Origin: Thermotoga maritima MSB8
Lineage (GTDB): Bacteria > Thermotogota > Thermotogae > Thermotogales > Thermotogaceae
DNA length: 64,000 bases
Reading direction: 5' to 3'
Assembly (NCBI RefSeq): GCF_000008545.1
Contig: NC_000853.1
Location: forward strand, 820,465-884,464
Shown: positions 25,951-34,378 of the stretch, piece after piece
Layout: each line of letters starts with the position of its first letter
Position numbering within the stretch: the stretch's first letter is position 1
Position numbers and translations under genes: made by a program
Notes under the pieces: generated by a model
Told to the model about the DNA's origin: nothing
Seen by the model: the letters and a program-made list of their open reading frames with translations, nothing else
Databases searched by the model: none

Positions 25951-26928
25951 ATGGAGATAGAAGCCGTCGAAAAGGAAGCCATCGAGAAATTATCGAAGAT
26001 ATCGAACGTTCAGGAGCTGGAAAGTTTCAGGATAGAGTTTCTCGGAAAGAAAGGAAAAATCACTGGCTTGATGAAAAACCTCAAGAATCTCCCACCTGAA
26101 GAAAGGCCTGCCTACGGTAAAAGAGTGAACGAACTCAGAGAGAAGATAGAAAAACTCTTCGAAGAAAAGAGACAGCAAATCCAAAGGATACTCGAACAGG
26201 AAAAGATGGAAAAAATGAGAATAGACGTCACAGTACCGGGGGCAAGGAGGAAACTTGGACATTCTCACCCTGTTCTGAAGGTTATGGAAGAGATAGAGAG
26301 AATCTTTGTATCGATGGGATTCGATGTGGTGGAAGGGCCGGAGATCGAAACAACCTGGCACAACTTCGACGCACTGAACACACCGGAATGGCATCCAGCC
26401 AGGGACGAACACGATTCTTTCTACATAACGGATGATCTCCTTCTCAGAACTCACACTTCTCCCGTTCAGATCAGAACAATGCTCGAGAGAAAACCTCCCA
26501 TCGCTATCATATCACCCGGAAAAGTTTACAGAAGAGACTACGATGCGACGCACCTTCCCATGTTTCACCAGGTGGAAGGGTTGCACGTAGATAGAGATCT
26601 CAGCGTGGCTCATTTGAAATTCACCCTCGAAGAGTTCGCTCGAAGAATGTTCGGCGAGGGTGCGAAGGTGCGTTTGAGGCCGAGCTTTTTCCCGTTCACG
26701 GAACCGAGTTTTGAGGTGGATGTCTATCTTTCCGGGTACGGATGGTTGGAGATTCTGGGAGCAGGCATGGTCGATCCGAACGTCTTCTTGAATGTAGGAT
26801 ACGATCCGGAAGAATGGACGGGTTACGCTTTTGGAATGGGAGTGGAAAGAATCGCCATGCTGAAGTACGGCATAGCAGACATAAGAGAGTTCGTCAGAAA
26901 CGACGTGAGATTTCTCAGTAGCTACTGA
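25951..26928 (+). CDS. pheS: Phenylalanyl-tRNA synthetase alpha subunit
   Basis: 325 aa from ATG 25951 with GGGGGT upstream; the frame remains open into the tRNA-Ser gene but that part is not coding. An N-terminal coiled coil (residues 1-85, tRNA-binding) precedes the class II catalytic core. Motif 2 lies around [19 protein letters not shown] near residue 190, and motif 3 is [13 protein letters not shown] near residue 300. It charges tRNA-Phe together with PheT, encoded next. Confidence 0.96.
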   Translation: MEIEAVEKEAIEKLSKISNVQELESFRIEFLGKKGKITGLMKNLKNLPPEERPAYGKRVNELREKIEKLFEEKRQQIQRILEQEKMEKMRIDVTVPGARRKLGHSHPVLKVMEEIERIFVSMGFDVVEGPEIETTWHNFDALNTPEWHPARDEHDSFYITDDLLLRTHTSPVQIRTMLERKPPIAIISPGKVYRRDYDATHLPMFHQVEGLHVDRDLSVAHLKFTLEEFARRMFGEGAKVRLRPSFFPFTEPSFEVDVYLSGYGWLEILGAGMVDPNVFLNVGYDPEEWTGYAFGMGVERIAMLKYGIADIREFVRNDVRFLSSY

Positions 26929-26943
26929 TGGGGGTGTGATGAG

Positions 26944-29310
26944 GTGAGAGTTCCCGAGTCTTGGCTCAGAGAATTCGTAGATCTCGACTGGGATATCGAG
27001 CAAATAGCGGAAAGACTCACTTTTTCTGGCACGAGTGTGGAGGATATTCTGAGACCTTTCAACGTTTCCGGAGAGATAATCACAGCGAGGGTGATAGAAA
27101 GGTTCGATCATCCGGCTTCAGAAAAGCTCATCGTGTGCAAGGTGGACACCGGAAAGAGAATCTACACGGTCATCACAGCCGATAAAACCGTGAACGAAGG
27201 AGACTACGTCATACTGGCTCTCGAAGGAGCTACCTTGAACAACGGTCTCAAGATAGAGCCTCGTGAGTTCAAAGGGGTTATCTCGGAGGGTATGCTTTGC
27301 TCACTTGAAGAATTGGGACTTGAGGAAAAATCCGACAGAGTTTATCGTTTCCCTGATCCCGTGGAGCTCGGTGTGAACGTGGTAGAGGAATATGGACTCA
27401 ACGAAAGAGTCCTGGACATAGAGATAACTCCAAACAGGCCTGATTGTCTTTCGATTATTGGTGTTGCGAGAGAGCTTTCTGCCCTCAGCGGAAGGCCTTT
27501 GAATAAGCCTCAACCCGATGTTTCTTTTGTGGATGAAGATGTTCAGTTCGATGTGGAGATAGAAGACGTGGAGGGTTGTCCCAGATACTCTGCTCGAATA
27601 ATGAAAGGTGTTACCGTGAAAGATTCACCGCTCTGGATGAAGGCGAGGCTCGTAGCGGCAGGGGTTCGTTCTCTGAACAACGTGGTCGACGCCACGAACT
27701 ACGTGATGATCGAGCTGGGACATCCCGTTCATGCGTTCGACCTGAACAGGCTCAAAAATAAAAGAATCGTTGTGAAATCTGCAAAGGGTGGAGAAAGAGT
27801 CCTGCTACTCGATGAAAAGGAGTACGAACTGAAGGGTGGAGAGGTCTTGATAACAGACGGTGAGAACGTCCTCGCACTTGGCGGAATCATGGGAGGAATG
27901 GAATCTGGTGTGTACGATGACACCAGAGATCTGGTGCTGGAAGTGGCTTACTTCGATCCTGTGAGGATAAGAAAGGCAGCCAAAGCGCTTGGAATCAGCT
28001 CTGAGTCTTCTTACAGGTTCGAACGTGGTGTGGATCCAAACGATGTGGAGCTCGTATCTTTGAGGCTCGCAGAATTGATTCAAAAGCTGGCCGGCGGTTA
28101 TGTTCTCAGGAAATTCTGGGATGTTTATCCTCGAAAGATAGAGCCCAAAAAGGTGATGCTCAGAAAAGCCAGGATCGAAAAGATACTGGGAACGAAAGTT
28201 GAAGAGCCGGGTGATATTCTCAGACGACTTGAATTCCAGGTGGAAGACAGAGGAGACAGTTACGAAGTCCTTGTTCCCACTTTCAGGCCGGACGTTGAAA
28301 GGGAGATAGACCTCATAGAAGAGATAGGAAGGATTTACGGGTACGAGAAAGTCGAGTCGAAAGTGATAAGCGTTCCCGCAGTAAACCGCGGCTGGGGCGA
28401 GAAACAGCTCTTCAGAAGGGAAATTTCTCAATTCATGAAAGGAATGGGATTCGATGAAGTGGTGACCTTCTCCTTTGTGGACTCCCAGAAGGTTAAAAAG
28501 TGGCCTCTGGTGGACAGAGAACCCATAGCTCTCTCCAACCCAATCGCTTCAGATATGGACGTGATGAGGACGTCACAGTTTTACAGCCTGATACAAGTGC
28601 TCGCTGAAAATTTCAAGAGGCAGAACAGAGATCTGAAGCTCTTCGAGATTGGAAAGATTTACTTCAAGGAGAATGGAAACTTCAGGGAGATAGAGACACT
28701 CTCTGCCATGAGCTGTGGACTGGAAAATCCGGGAGACTACACCGATAAAAGAAGCGTGTCCTTCTACACGATCAAGGGAGTTCTCGATGAGCTCTTCTTC
28801 AGGCTCGGAGTGAACGTCGTATACAGAGCCGCGGAGATACCTGGATTGTTCCCAACCAGATCCGCTCGTATCTACGTGGAAAACAGGGAGATCGGTTTCA
28901 TTGGAATGGTCGATCCAAAGCTCCTCGATGAGTACGATGTGAAGGAGGATACTTACTTCTTCGAGATAGATATGGAACTTCTGAGAAAATACGCATCGAA
29001 GAGACCCGCTTACAGGCCCACACCGAGATTTCCCGCTGTGAGAAGAGATATCTCCTTCCTGCTCCCGAAAGGATTTGAGTCTGTGAAGATCATCGAACTT
29101 TTCAAAAAGAGCGGAGGAGATCTGGTGGAGGAAGTGGGAGTGTTCGATATCTATGAAGGTAAAGGGATCCCGGAAAATATGGTGAGCGTTACCTTATATG
29201 TGGTGTTCAGACATCCAGAAAGAACCCTGACCGATGAAGAGGTGAATAAAATCTTCGAAGAGATGGTGCAGAAAGCAGAACGAGAATTTGGAATAAGAAG
29301 GAGATTCTGA
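26944..29310 (+). CDS. pheT: Phenylalanyl-tRNA synthetase beta subunit
   Basis: 788 aa of normal bacterial length. Order: short N-terminal domain, OB-fold tRNA-binding domain (about residues 40-150, ITARVIERFDHP and SEGMLCSLEELGL), B3/4 editing domain, B5 domains, degenerate class II core, and a C-terminal ferredoxin-like anticodon-binding domain (FPAVRRDISFLLP to the end). It starts at GTG 26944, 15 bases after pheS, and ends at a two-way terminator. Confidence 0.96.
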   Translation: MRVPESWLREFVDLDWDIEQIAERLTFSGTSVEDILRPFNVSGEIITARVIERFDHPASEKLIVCKVDTGKRIYTVITADKTVNEGDYVILALEGATLNNGLKIEPREFKGVISEGMLCSLEELGLEEKSDRVYRFPDPVELGVNVVEEYGLNERVLDIEITPNRPDCLSIIGVARELSALSGRPLNKPQPDVSFVDEDVQFDVEIEDVEGCPRYSARIMKGVTVKDSPLWMKARLVAAGVRSLNNVVDATNYVMIELGHPVHAFDLNRLKNKRIVVKSAKGGERVLLLDEKEYELKGGEVLITDGENVLALGGIMGGMESGVYDDTRDLVLEVAYFDPVRIRKAAKALGISSESSYRFERGVDPNDVELVSLRLAELIQKLAGGYVLRKFWDVYPRKIEPKKVMLRKARIEKILGTKVEEPGDILRRLEFQVEDRGDSYEVLVPTFRPDVEREIDLIEEIGRIYGYEKVESKVISVPAVNRGWGEKQLFRREISQFMKGMGFDEVVTFSFVDSQKVKKWPLVDREPIALSNPIASDMDVMRTSQFYSLIQVLAENFKRQNRDLKLFEIGKIYFKENGNFREIETLSAMSCGLENPGDYTDKRSVSFYTIKGVLDELFFRLGVNVVYRAAEIPGLFPTRSARIYVENREIGFIGMVDPKLLDEYDVKEDTYFFEIDMELLRKYASKRPAYRPTPRFPAVRRDISFLLPKGFESVKIIELFKKSGGDLVEEVGVFDIYEGKGIPENMVSVTLYVVFRHPERTLTDEEVNKIFEEMVQKAEREFGIRRRF

Positions 29311-29320
29311 AATTAAAATG

Positions 29321-29349
29321 AAGAGGGGCTAACGCCCCTCTTCTGTTTT
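29321..29349. terminator. Bidirectional terminator between pheT and tetR
   Basis: AAGAGGGGC (29321-29329) pairs with GCCCCTCTT (29334-29342), loop TAAC, with T-rich flanks on both strands. The tetR stop codon lies in the loop, so the last tetR codons form one arm. Confidence 0.85.
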
Positions 29350-29901
29350 CACATTGAGCAGTCCTCTGAGTATCATTTCCTGGATGTTTTGAAGCAGTCT
29401 CTTATCCTTTGGAACGTCTCCGAACGAATTGACTATCAGTTCCGCAGCGGCCCGGGAATCGAGATCTTTGTAAACGTAGTTTTGTTTCTTCCCTTCTTCT
29501 ATGAGTTCTTCGACTCGCTTTATGAAGCTTTCATAACGTTCTCTGAGTTTCGACCATTTTTCTTCTTCGAATCTGACGGTCGATTTTTCTTTCTCGATGA
29601 TTTCGTTCAAAACGGTTTTATTCAGGACAAAATCAACGTAGGACTTCAGAAACTTCTTTATCTTCGCAAAGTAAGAATTCGTCTCTTCGGTGACGGCGAA
29701 AAGATGGCTCTCCAGCTCCTCGAGTGCTTCTCTCCAGACTTCTTCGAAGAGTTTGTCTTTGCTCGGAAAATAGTAGTAGATGAGGGCCTTCTTCACACCG
29801 GCCTCACGTGCGATTTCTTCCATACTTACTCCATCGTAGCCGTATTTTGAGAATGCCTTCCTCGCCGCTTCGAGGATTTTCCTCCTTGTTTCGGAGCTCA
29901 A
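29329..29901 (-). CDS. TetR-family transcriptional regulator
   Basis: 190 aa from TTG 29901, preceded by GGAGGGA. The N-terminal helix-turn-helix (residues about 5-50) reads AFSKYGYDGVSMEEIAREAG and ALIYYYFPSKDKLFEEVW, which is classic TetR. The C-terminal ligand domain is not assignable. It follows the radical-SAM gene by 15 bases on the same strand. An 18-bp TetR-type palindrome lies upstream of that gene, which points to autoregulation of the pair (inference). Confidence 0.92.
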   Translation of the reverse strand: MSSETRRKILEAARKAFSKYGYDGVSMEEIAREAGVKKALIYYYFPSKDKLFEEVWREALEELESHLFAVTEETNSYFAKIKKFLKSYVDFVLNKTVLNEIIEKEKSTVRFEEEKWSKLRERYESFIKRVEELIEEGKKQNYVYKDLDSRAAAELIVNSFGDVPKDKRLLQNIQEMILRGLLNVKTEEGR

Positions 29902-29916
29902 TTCAATCCCTCCACA

Positions 29917-31365
29917 TCAGTCCCTGTAGCGTTTATCCACTGCGAGGAGTTTTTCTTTGTCTGCGTACCTCCTCATTCTCACTTCGTAGCTGTAAACTCC
30001 TCTGTTGGCAGGATAGATCTCGGAGTAACCTTCTTCGTACCAGAGTTTGTCTGCGTATTTCTTCCATTCGGCTGCGAGTTTGTCCAGTTCGGGCGCGAGA
30101 TCTGTGATGACCCTTTCGGATCCCTCGTGCTGTGGTTTTGCGTTGAAGGCTCTCACCATGGCTCTGAAGACTTTCGGGTTGTCAATTATCGGACACGGTC
30201 TGAAGAGATTGTCGCTGTAAGGGATCATCCTCTTGTAGGCTTCGAAGAACGGTGATCTCAAGATGTCGATGAGTTTTTTCTCACGAATGCTGTCCACCGC
30301 GAACTGCTGGAAGACACAGGGTTCTACATAGCCTTTCGCGTTTATGTGGAGGTACTTGGCACCTGCTGCGAGACAGCCATTGGTGAGGAACCCGTGGTTC
30401 CAGAAGTCGGCAACGAAAGCGAATCTTCCGCTGAGTCTGAGCTGTTCGAGTTTGTGGAATCTTTCGTATCTCTGCTGTGGTGTGGGAACGAGGTCCATCG
30501 TTGGATTCATTCCCACGGGCATGAACTGGTAAACCCACACGTAAGAAACTCCCTGTTCTTCGAGAAAGTCCCAGAATTCATCTTTCATTATGGTATCGTG
30601 GTTCATTCGTGTTGCCGTCACAGAAGCTCCGAAGATCACACCATGTCTTCTGAGCCTTTCCCAGGCTTCGAGGACTCTCTTGAATATTCCCCTTCCTCTT
30701 CTCCAGTCTGTGTCGGTTTCAAATCCTTCCACAGATATGGAGACCGTCACATTTCCAAGTTCTGCGAGTTTCTTAGCGGTTTCTTCTTTTATCAGAGTTC
30801 CGTTGCTGTAAACGAGGAAGTAGCTGTCTTTGAACTCTTCGAATATGTCCATCAGGTGAGGCCAGAAGAAGGGCTCACCACCGGTGATGATGAAGAAGTA
30901 TATTCCCAGGTCGTTGGCCTGTTTCAAGATGTCTCTGACTTCATCGTGGGAGAGCTCGTATTTTCTACCGTAAAGTCCCGCATAGCACCCAACACAGTTC
31001 AGATTACAAGCGTATGTGGGGCTCAGAACGAGGAGTTTTGGGAGCACCGTTTTGTACTCGTGCATCTTTTCCTGCCTGATAGGTTCTCCGAGAGCGAACT
31101 CGTTGATGATCAGGTTGTTTATAACCCCTTCAACACACCTTGGACTTGCTTTTTTGAAAACGTTCACCCATGACATCACCATGGGATGTCTTTCTTTTGC
31201 GAGGTCAGCCAGTTTTCGAAGGCCGCTCTTCGCGGGCTCCTTCGTGAACATACTCAGGGTACCGAAGATTTTTCCAAGAGTTTCCACTTCAGCGTTTCTG
31301 ACAAATGAGCCAACGAGTTTTCCCGCCTGACGATAGATCATTCCTTTGATTCCACCTACTGCCAT
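29917..31365 (-). CDS. Radical SAM protein with long N-terminal region, TetR-linked
   Basis: 482 aa. The 4Fe-4S cysteines are Cys120, Cys124 and Cys127 (YACNLNCVGCYAG). The SAM-binding block FIITGGEPFFWP follows. The ~110 residues before the core and ~100 after it are not part of the usual radical-SAM barrel. A C-terminal auxiliary-cluster region is suggested by CLAAGAK, EPCVFQQ and RPCPIID, a reduced SPASM-like set. The reaction is unknown. It heads an operon with tetR and has the TetR-type operator in its promoter region. GGAGGTGG precedes the ATG. Confidence 0.85.
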   Translation of the reverse strand: MAVGGIKGMIYRQAGKLVGSFVRNAEVETLGKIFGTLSMFTKEPAKSGLRKLADLAKERHPMVMSWVNVFKKASPRCVEGVINNLIINEFALGEPIRQEKMHEYKTVLPKLLVLSPTYACNLNCVGCYAGLYGRKYELSHDEVRDILKQANDLGIYFFIITGGEPFFWPHLMDIFEEFKDSYFLVYSNGTLIKEETAKKLAELGNVTVSISVEGFETDTDWRRGRGIFKRVLEAWERLRRHGVIFGASVTATRMNHDTIMKDEFWDFLEEQGVSYVWVYQFMPVGMNPTMDLVPTPQQRYERFHKLEQLRLSGRFAFVADFWNHGFLTNGCLAAGAKYLHINAKGYVEPCVFQQFAVDSIREKKLIDILRSPFFEAYKRMIPYSDNLFRPCPIIDNPKVFRAMVRAFNAKPQHEGSERVITDLAPELDKLAAEWKKYADKLWYEEGYSEIYPANRGVYSYEVRMRRYADKEKLLAVDKRYRD

Positions 31366-31385
31366 CCAACCACCTCCATATTTTT

Positions 31386-31403
31386 TTACTTACCGGTCGG
31401 TAA
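31386..31403. promoter_or_regulatory. TetR-type operator upstream of the radical-SAM/tetR operon
   Basis: TTACTTACCGGTCGGTAA is an 18-bp palindrome built on ACCGGT with TTAC/GTAA ends; 14 of 18 positions are symmetric. This is the common TetR-family operator shape. On the minus strand it lies just after a possible -10 TAGAAT (complement of 31408-31413) and before the Shine-Dalgarno. Confidence 0.8.
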
Positions 31404-31446
31404 AAATATTCTATGCACACATAATAACAATCGAGTTTCATTTAAG

Positions 31447-32418
31447 TTACTTTATGTTGTACCGTTCTTTGTTCAGGAAACAAATAGCTTCGTCTTTTTC
31501 GTGCTCTCTCAGCAAGTAGTAAGCCTTGCAACCTCCACCGCATTCGTTCAGGATGGGACACTGCTGGCAGGAAGCCGGGGAAGGAATGGGAGTGTATTCG
31601 TGCCAGATTTCCGAGAATTTCTTTTCTCTAACGTTCCCCATGTAGAATTCCTTTCTGTATCTGAAGTGCCCACAGGGGACGACTGTGCCATCGGCCAGAA
31701 CCGATGCATGTGTGATTCCTGCGGAACACGGCTTTCCTGATATAGATTCTTCCACGTAAAATGTCAAATGGTTTTTGTAATTTTCTATCACTCCAAGGAC
31801 GTGTTTTATAGCCACTCTCCACTCCTCGGGATTCATATCCAGTTCTCTTGCATGGATCATGCCCCTTCCAACCGGTATGAACCTATCCACATACAAAGCA
31901 TTAACTCCCAATTCCAGTGCGAGTTTTACCATATCTTCGAACTTTCTCCAGTTTCTCTTGTTTATCACGTTCAAAATGGTGACCTGAAACCCTTCATCCA
32001 CGAAGTTTTTGATGCCTTGAACTGCTCTTTTGAAGTTTCCGGTTCCTCTCACAAAGTCGTTGGTCTCAGGATCTGGTCCTTCAAGGGAAACTCCAATAAG
32101 CACGTCGGGATTGGCCTTCTTTATTTTCTGTACCATTTCCTTGGTGGCGAGCGAACCGTTGGTGTTGATCATGAGACGCTGTCCGACCTCTTTTCCGAAG
32201 GCAAGAATATCCAGTATTTGAGGGTGAAGAAGAGGTTCGCCACCCACAATATCGAGAGCCCAGGTGCCCAATTCTTTCATATCGAGTATCAGTTCCTTTA
32301 TTTCTTCGAAACTCAGCTCTTCAAGATGGGGTTTTCCGGCCTCGCAGTAGCAGTGTTTACATCTGAAGTTGCATCGCAGTGTCAGTTCGTATTCCACAAT
32401 AAAAGGTGGGTTTCGCAT
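31447..32418 (-). CDS. Radical SAM/SPASM-domain protein
   Basis: 323 aa. The SAM cluster cysteines are Cys16, Cys20 and Cys23 (LRCNFRCKHCYCEAG), followed by DIVGGEPLLHP. The C-terminal SPASM region has GKPCSAG, VVPCGHF, CQQCPILNECGGGCKAYY and a final Cys, enough for auxiliary Fe-S clusters. Relatives include peptide maturases and heme- or PQQ-related enzymes, so the substrate is unassigned. I found no Cys-rich precursor peptide next to it. GGAGGTG upstream of the ATG is partly inside a hairpin. It lies 81 bases upstream of the other radical-SAM gene on the same strand. Confidence 0.88.
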   Translation of the reverse strand: MRNPPFIVEYELTLRCNFRCKHCYCEAGKPHLEELSFEEIKELILDMKELGTWALDIVGGEPLLHPQILDILAFGKEVGQRLMINTNGSLATKEMVQKIKKANPDVLIGVSLEGPDPETNDFVRGTGNFKRAVQGIKNFVDEGFQVTILNVINKRNWRKFEDMVKLALELGVNALYVDRFIPVGRGMIHARELDMNPEEWRVAIKHVLGVIENYKNHLTFYVEESISGKPCSAGITHASVLADGTVVPCGHFRYRKEFYMGNVREKKFSEIWHEYTPIPSPASCQQCPILNECGGGCKAYYLLREHEKDEAICFLNKERYNIK

Positions 32419-32425
32419 CCAATCA

Positions 32426-32476
32426 CCTCCAGGATAGATTTTAACCCTGGAGACGTTTTATTACATTCTCCGGGTT
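32426..32476 (-). promoter_or_regulatory. Leader of the SPASM gene with alternative hairpins over the Shine-Dalgarno
   Basis: On the minus strand CTCCAGG (complement of 32446-32452) can pair with CCTGGAG (32427-32433), masking part of the Shine-Dalgarno GGAGGTG. The same segment, as TCTCCAGGGTT (32443-32453), can instead pair with AACCCGGAGA (32467-32476) with one bulge. Whether the outer segment is transcribed depends on the start site. A TTACAA(32486-32481)-17-TAATAA(32463-32458) promoter would start inside the region. Confidence 0.45.
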
Positions 32477-32545
32477 TTAATTGTAATGATCCATACAAGT
32501 CCAATTAAAGGTTTGGGGTTAGAATCAAAAACGAGGTGATGCCTC

Positions 32546-32716
32546 TTGGAGAAGAAAGTATCCAGAAATCCCCGTGTTTTATCGCAGATAGATTTGCTCA
32601 AATTGATGACCGATGGAGATGAAAGTGCTCTCAGGGAAATAAAGAGACGTTTGGGCCTTGACGAGAAGAAAGAAAGAGATAACGATGAAAAGCAGAAAGT
32701 TTCCGATAAGATTTGA
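32546..32716 (+). CDS. Small charged protein of unknown function (56 aa)
   Basis: An open frame from TTG 32546 (Shine-Dalgarno GAGGTGA six bases before) to TGA 32714-32716. The product is very rich in Lys, Arg, Glu and Asp, with a central amphipathic stretch LLKLMTDGDESALREIKRRL. It has no Cys and no signal peptide. It overlaps the start of the ABC-ATPase-like gene by 32 nt, which suggests coupled translation. I do not recognise the family. An overlapping 27-codon frame from ATG 32539 is less likely. Confidence 0.55.
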   Translation: MEKKVSRNPRVLSQIDLLKLMTDGDESALREIKRRLGLDEKKERDNDEKQKVSDKI

Positions 32717-33389
32717 AAACTTTTCCTTATCCGTGGATGGTAAAAGTGTGCTTGAGAATATTACTCTTTCCTTTGTTGAAGGAATGAACGTCCTTTACGG
32801 TCCAAGAGGATCTGGGAAATCTTCCCTCCTCAGATCAATTGTCAAGTTGAACACCGAAATATTCAATGAGATTTCCAGAAGCGGTTCCGTCTATTTGTTC
32901 GATCAAAACGTTGAGGATCTTGATGACATTTACGTTAGAAAAAACGCTCTGTATCTCGATACGAGCTTCATCGATGCGATGAACCAATACACATTCGATG
33001 AATTTCTTAAACTCGCTCTGAAAAGAAAGATTTCTCTGGAGAATTTTTCCGAGAAACTCGATGATCTTGGAATACTGAGAATGCTTATTCGCGGTCAAAA
33101 GACCCCCCTTTCTGTGTTTTCGCCTGCCGAAAAGATCTCCCTCCTTCTTTTCATTCTCGAGCAGAAAAAGCCTCGCGTTATTTTAATGGACTGTCTGCTG
33201 GATCACCTGGACGATGAAAATCTGGAGAAGATAATGGACATGTTCCTCAAGATGAAGGAAGAACGAACTTTTGTCATATCCACCCGCATTCTTCAGAGGT
33301 TTCTCTACATCGCCGATTTGTTGGTGATACTGAATAATGGTAGAATCAATTATACGGGGAGTCCAAAGGATTTTGTTTTGAGAATGTGA
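32685..33389 (+). CDS. Degenerate ABC-type ATPase (PstB-like fold)
   Basis: 234 aa from ATG 32685. The Walker A GPRGSGKS (residues 39-46) is intact and the following stretch resembles PstB. The rest is eroded: the LSGGQ signature is LSVFSPAE (142-149), Walker B ends VILMDC with Cys170 in place of the catalytic Glu, and the H-loop has STR (Arg201) in place of His. It may bind ATP without normal hydrolysis. No permease or binding-protein gene is adjacent. Its start overlaps the small upstream ORF. Confidence 0.7.
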   Translation: MKSRKFPIRFENFSLSVDGKSVLENITLSFVEGMNVLYGPRGSGKSSLLRSIVKLNTEIFNEISRSGSVYLFDQNVEDLDDIYVRKNALYLDTSFIDAMNQYTFDEFLKLALKRKISLENFSEKLDDLGILRMLIRGQKTPLSVFSPAEKISLLLFILEQKKPRVILMDCLLDHLDDENLEKIMDMFLKMKEERTFVISTRILQRFLYIADLLVILNNGRINYTGSPKDFVLRM

Positions 33390-33418
33390 CTCCTCACTTT
33401 TGACTTCGAGGTGATCGT

Positions 33419-34378
33419 ATGGTCCTGACGGTGACCCTCAATCCCGCTTTAGACAGGGAAATTTTCATAGAAGATTTCCAGGTGAACAGGCTGTACAGGA
33501 TAAATGATCTTTCTAAAACTCAAATGTCCCCAGGTGGAAAGGGTATAAACGTTTCTATAGCTCTTTCCAAATTGGGAGTGCCGTCAGTCGCCACCGGATT
33601 CGTGGGTGGGTACATGGGAAAGATTCTTGTGGAAGAATTGAGAAAAATTTCAAAGCTGATCACAACGAATTTTGTTTACGTGGAGGGAGAAACGAGGGAA
33701 AACATCGAAATAATCGATGAAAAGAATAAAACAATAACCGCTATCAATTTTCCCGGTCCGGATGTTACGGATATGGATGTGAATCACTTTCTGAGAAGAT
33801 ACAAGATGACGCTTTCGAAAGTCGATTGCGTTGTTATATCGGGGAGTATTCCACCGGGAGTAAACGAGGGAATATGCAACGAACTGGTGAGACTCGCGCG
33901 TGAAAGAGGAGTCTTTGTCTTTGTCGAACAGACTCCCAGATTGCTTGAAAGAATTTATGAGGGGCCAGAATTTCCCAACGTCGTGAAACCAGATTTGAGA
34001 GGTAATCATGCTTCTTTTCTTGGTGTTGATTTGAAAACCTTTGACGATTACGTGAAACTCGCCGAAAAGCTCGCCGAAAAATCGCAGGTTTCCGTGGTGT
34101 CATACGAAGTGAAGAACGATATTGTTGCAACAAGAGAAGGGGTCTGGCTTATAAGATCCAAAGAAGAAATAGACACATCACATCTTCTGGGTGCGGGAGA
34201 CGCGTATGTAGCTGGTATGGTCTATTACTTCATTAAACACGGAGCCAACTTCCTCGAAATGGCAAAATTTGGTTTTGCCTCCGCACTGGCTGCCACTAGA
34301 AGAAAGGAAAAATACATGCCCGACCTTGAGGCGATAAAGAAGGAATACGATCACTTCACCGTAGAGAGGGTGAAGTAA
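33419..34378 (+). CDS. PfkB-family sugar kinase (1-phosphofructokinase-like)
   Basis: 319 aa of the ribokinase/PfkB superfamily. The N-terminal signature SPGGKGINVSIAL (residues about 38-50) and the C-terminal LLGAGDAYVAGMVYYF with the catalytic Asp are intact. The start VLTVTLNPALDREIF is typical of FruK/LacC phospho-sugar kinases. The preferred sugar phosphate is not decided by the sequence, and no PTS or sugar-transport gene is adjacent. GAGGTGA precedes the ATG. It is followed without a gap by a CBS-domain gene. Confidence 0.85.
   Translation: MVLTVTLNPALDREIFIEDFQVNRLYRINDLSKTQMSPGGKGINVSIALSKLGVPSVATGFVGGYMGKILVEELRKISKLITTNFVYVEGETRENIEIIDEKNKTITAINFPGPDVTDMDVNHFLRRYKMTLSKVDCVVISGSIPPGVNEGICNELVRLARERGVFVFVEQTPRLLERIYEGPEFPNVVKPDLRGNHASFLGVDLKTFDDYVKLAEKLAEKSQVSVVSYEVKNDIVATREGVWLIRSKEEIDTSHLLGAGDAYVAGMVYYFIKHGANFLEMAKFGFASALAATRRKEKYMPDLEAIKKEYDHFTVERVK

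Noticed and set aside
32539-32622. 27-codon frame from ATG 32539
   Set aside because: The TTG 32546 frame is longer, better placed after GAGGTGA and overlaps the next gene in a coupled way. The short frame has no features.
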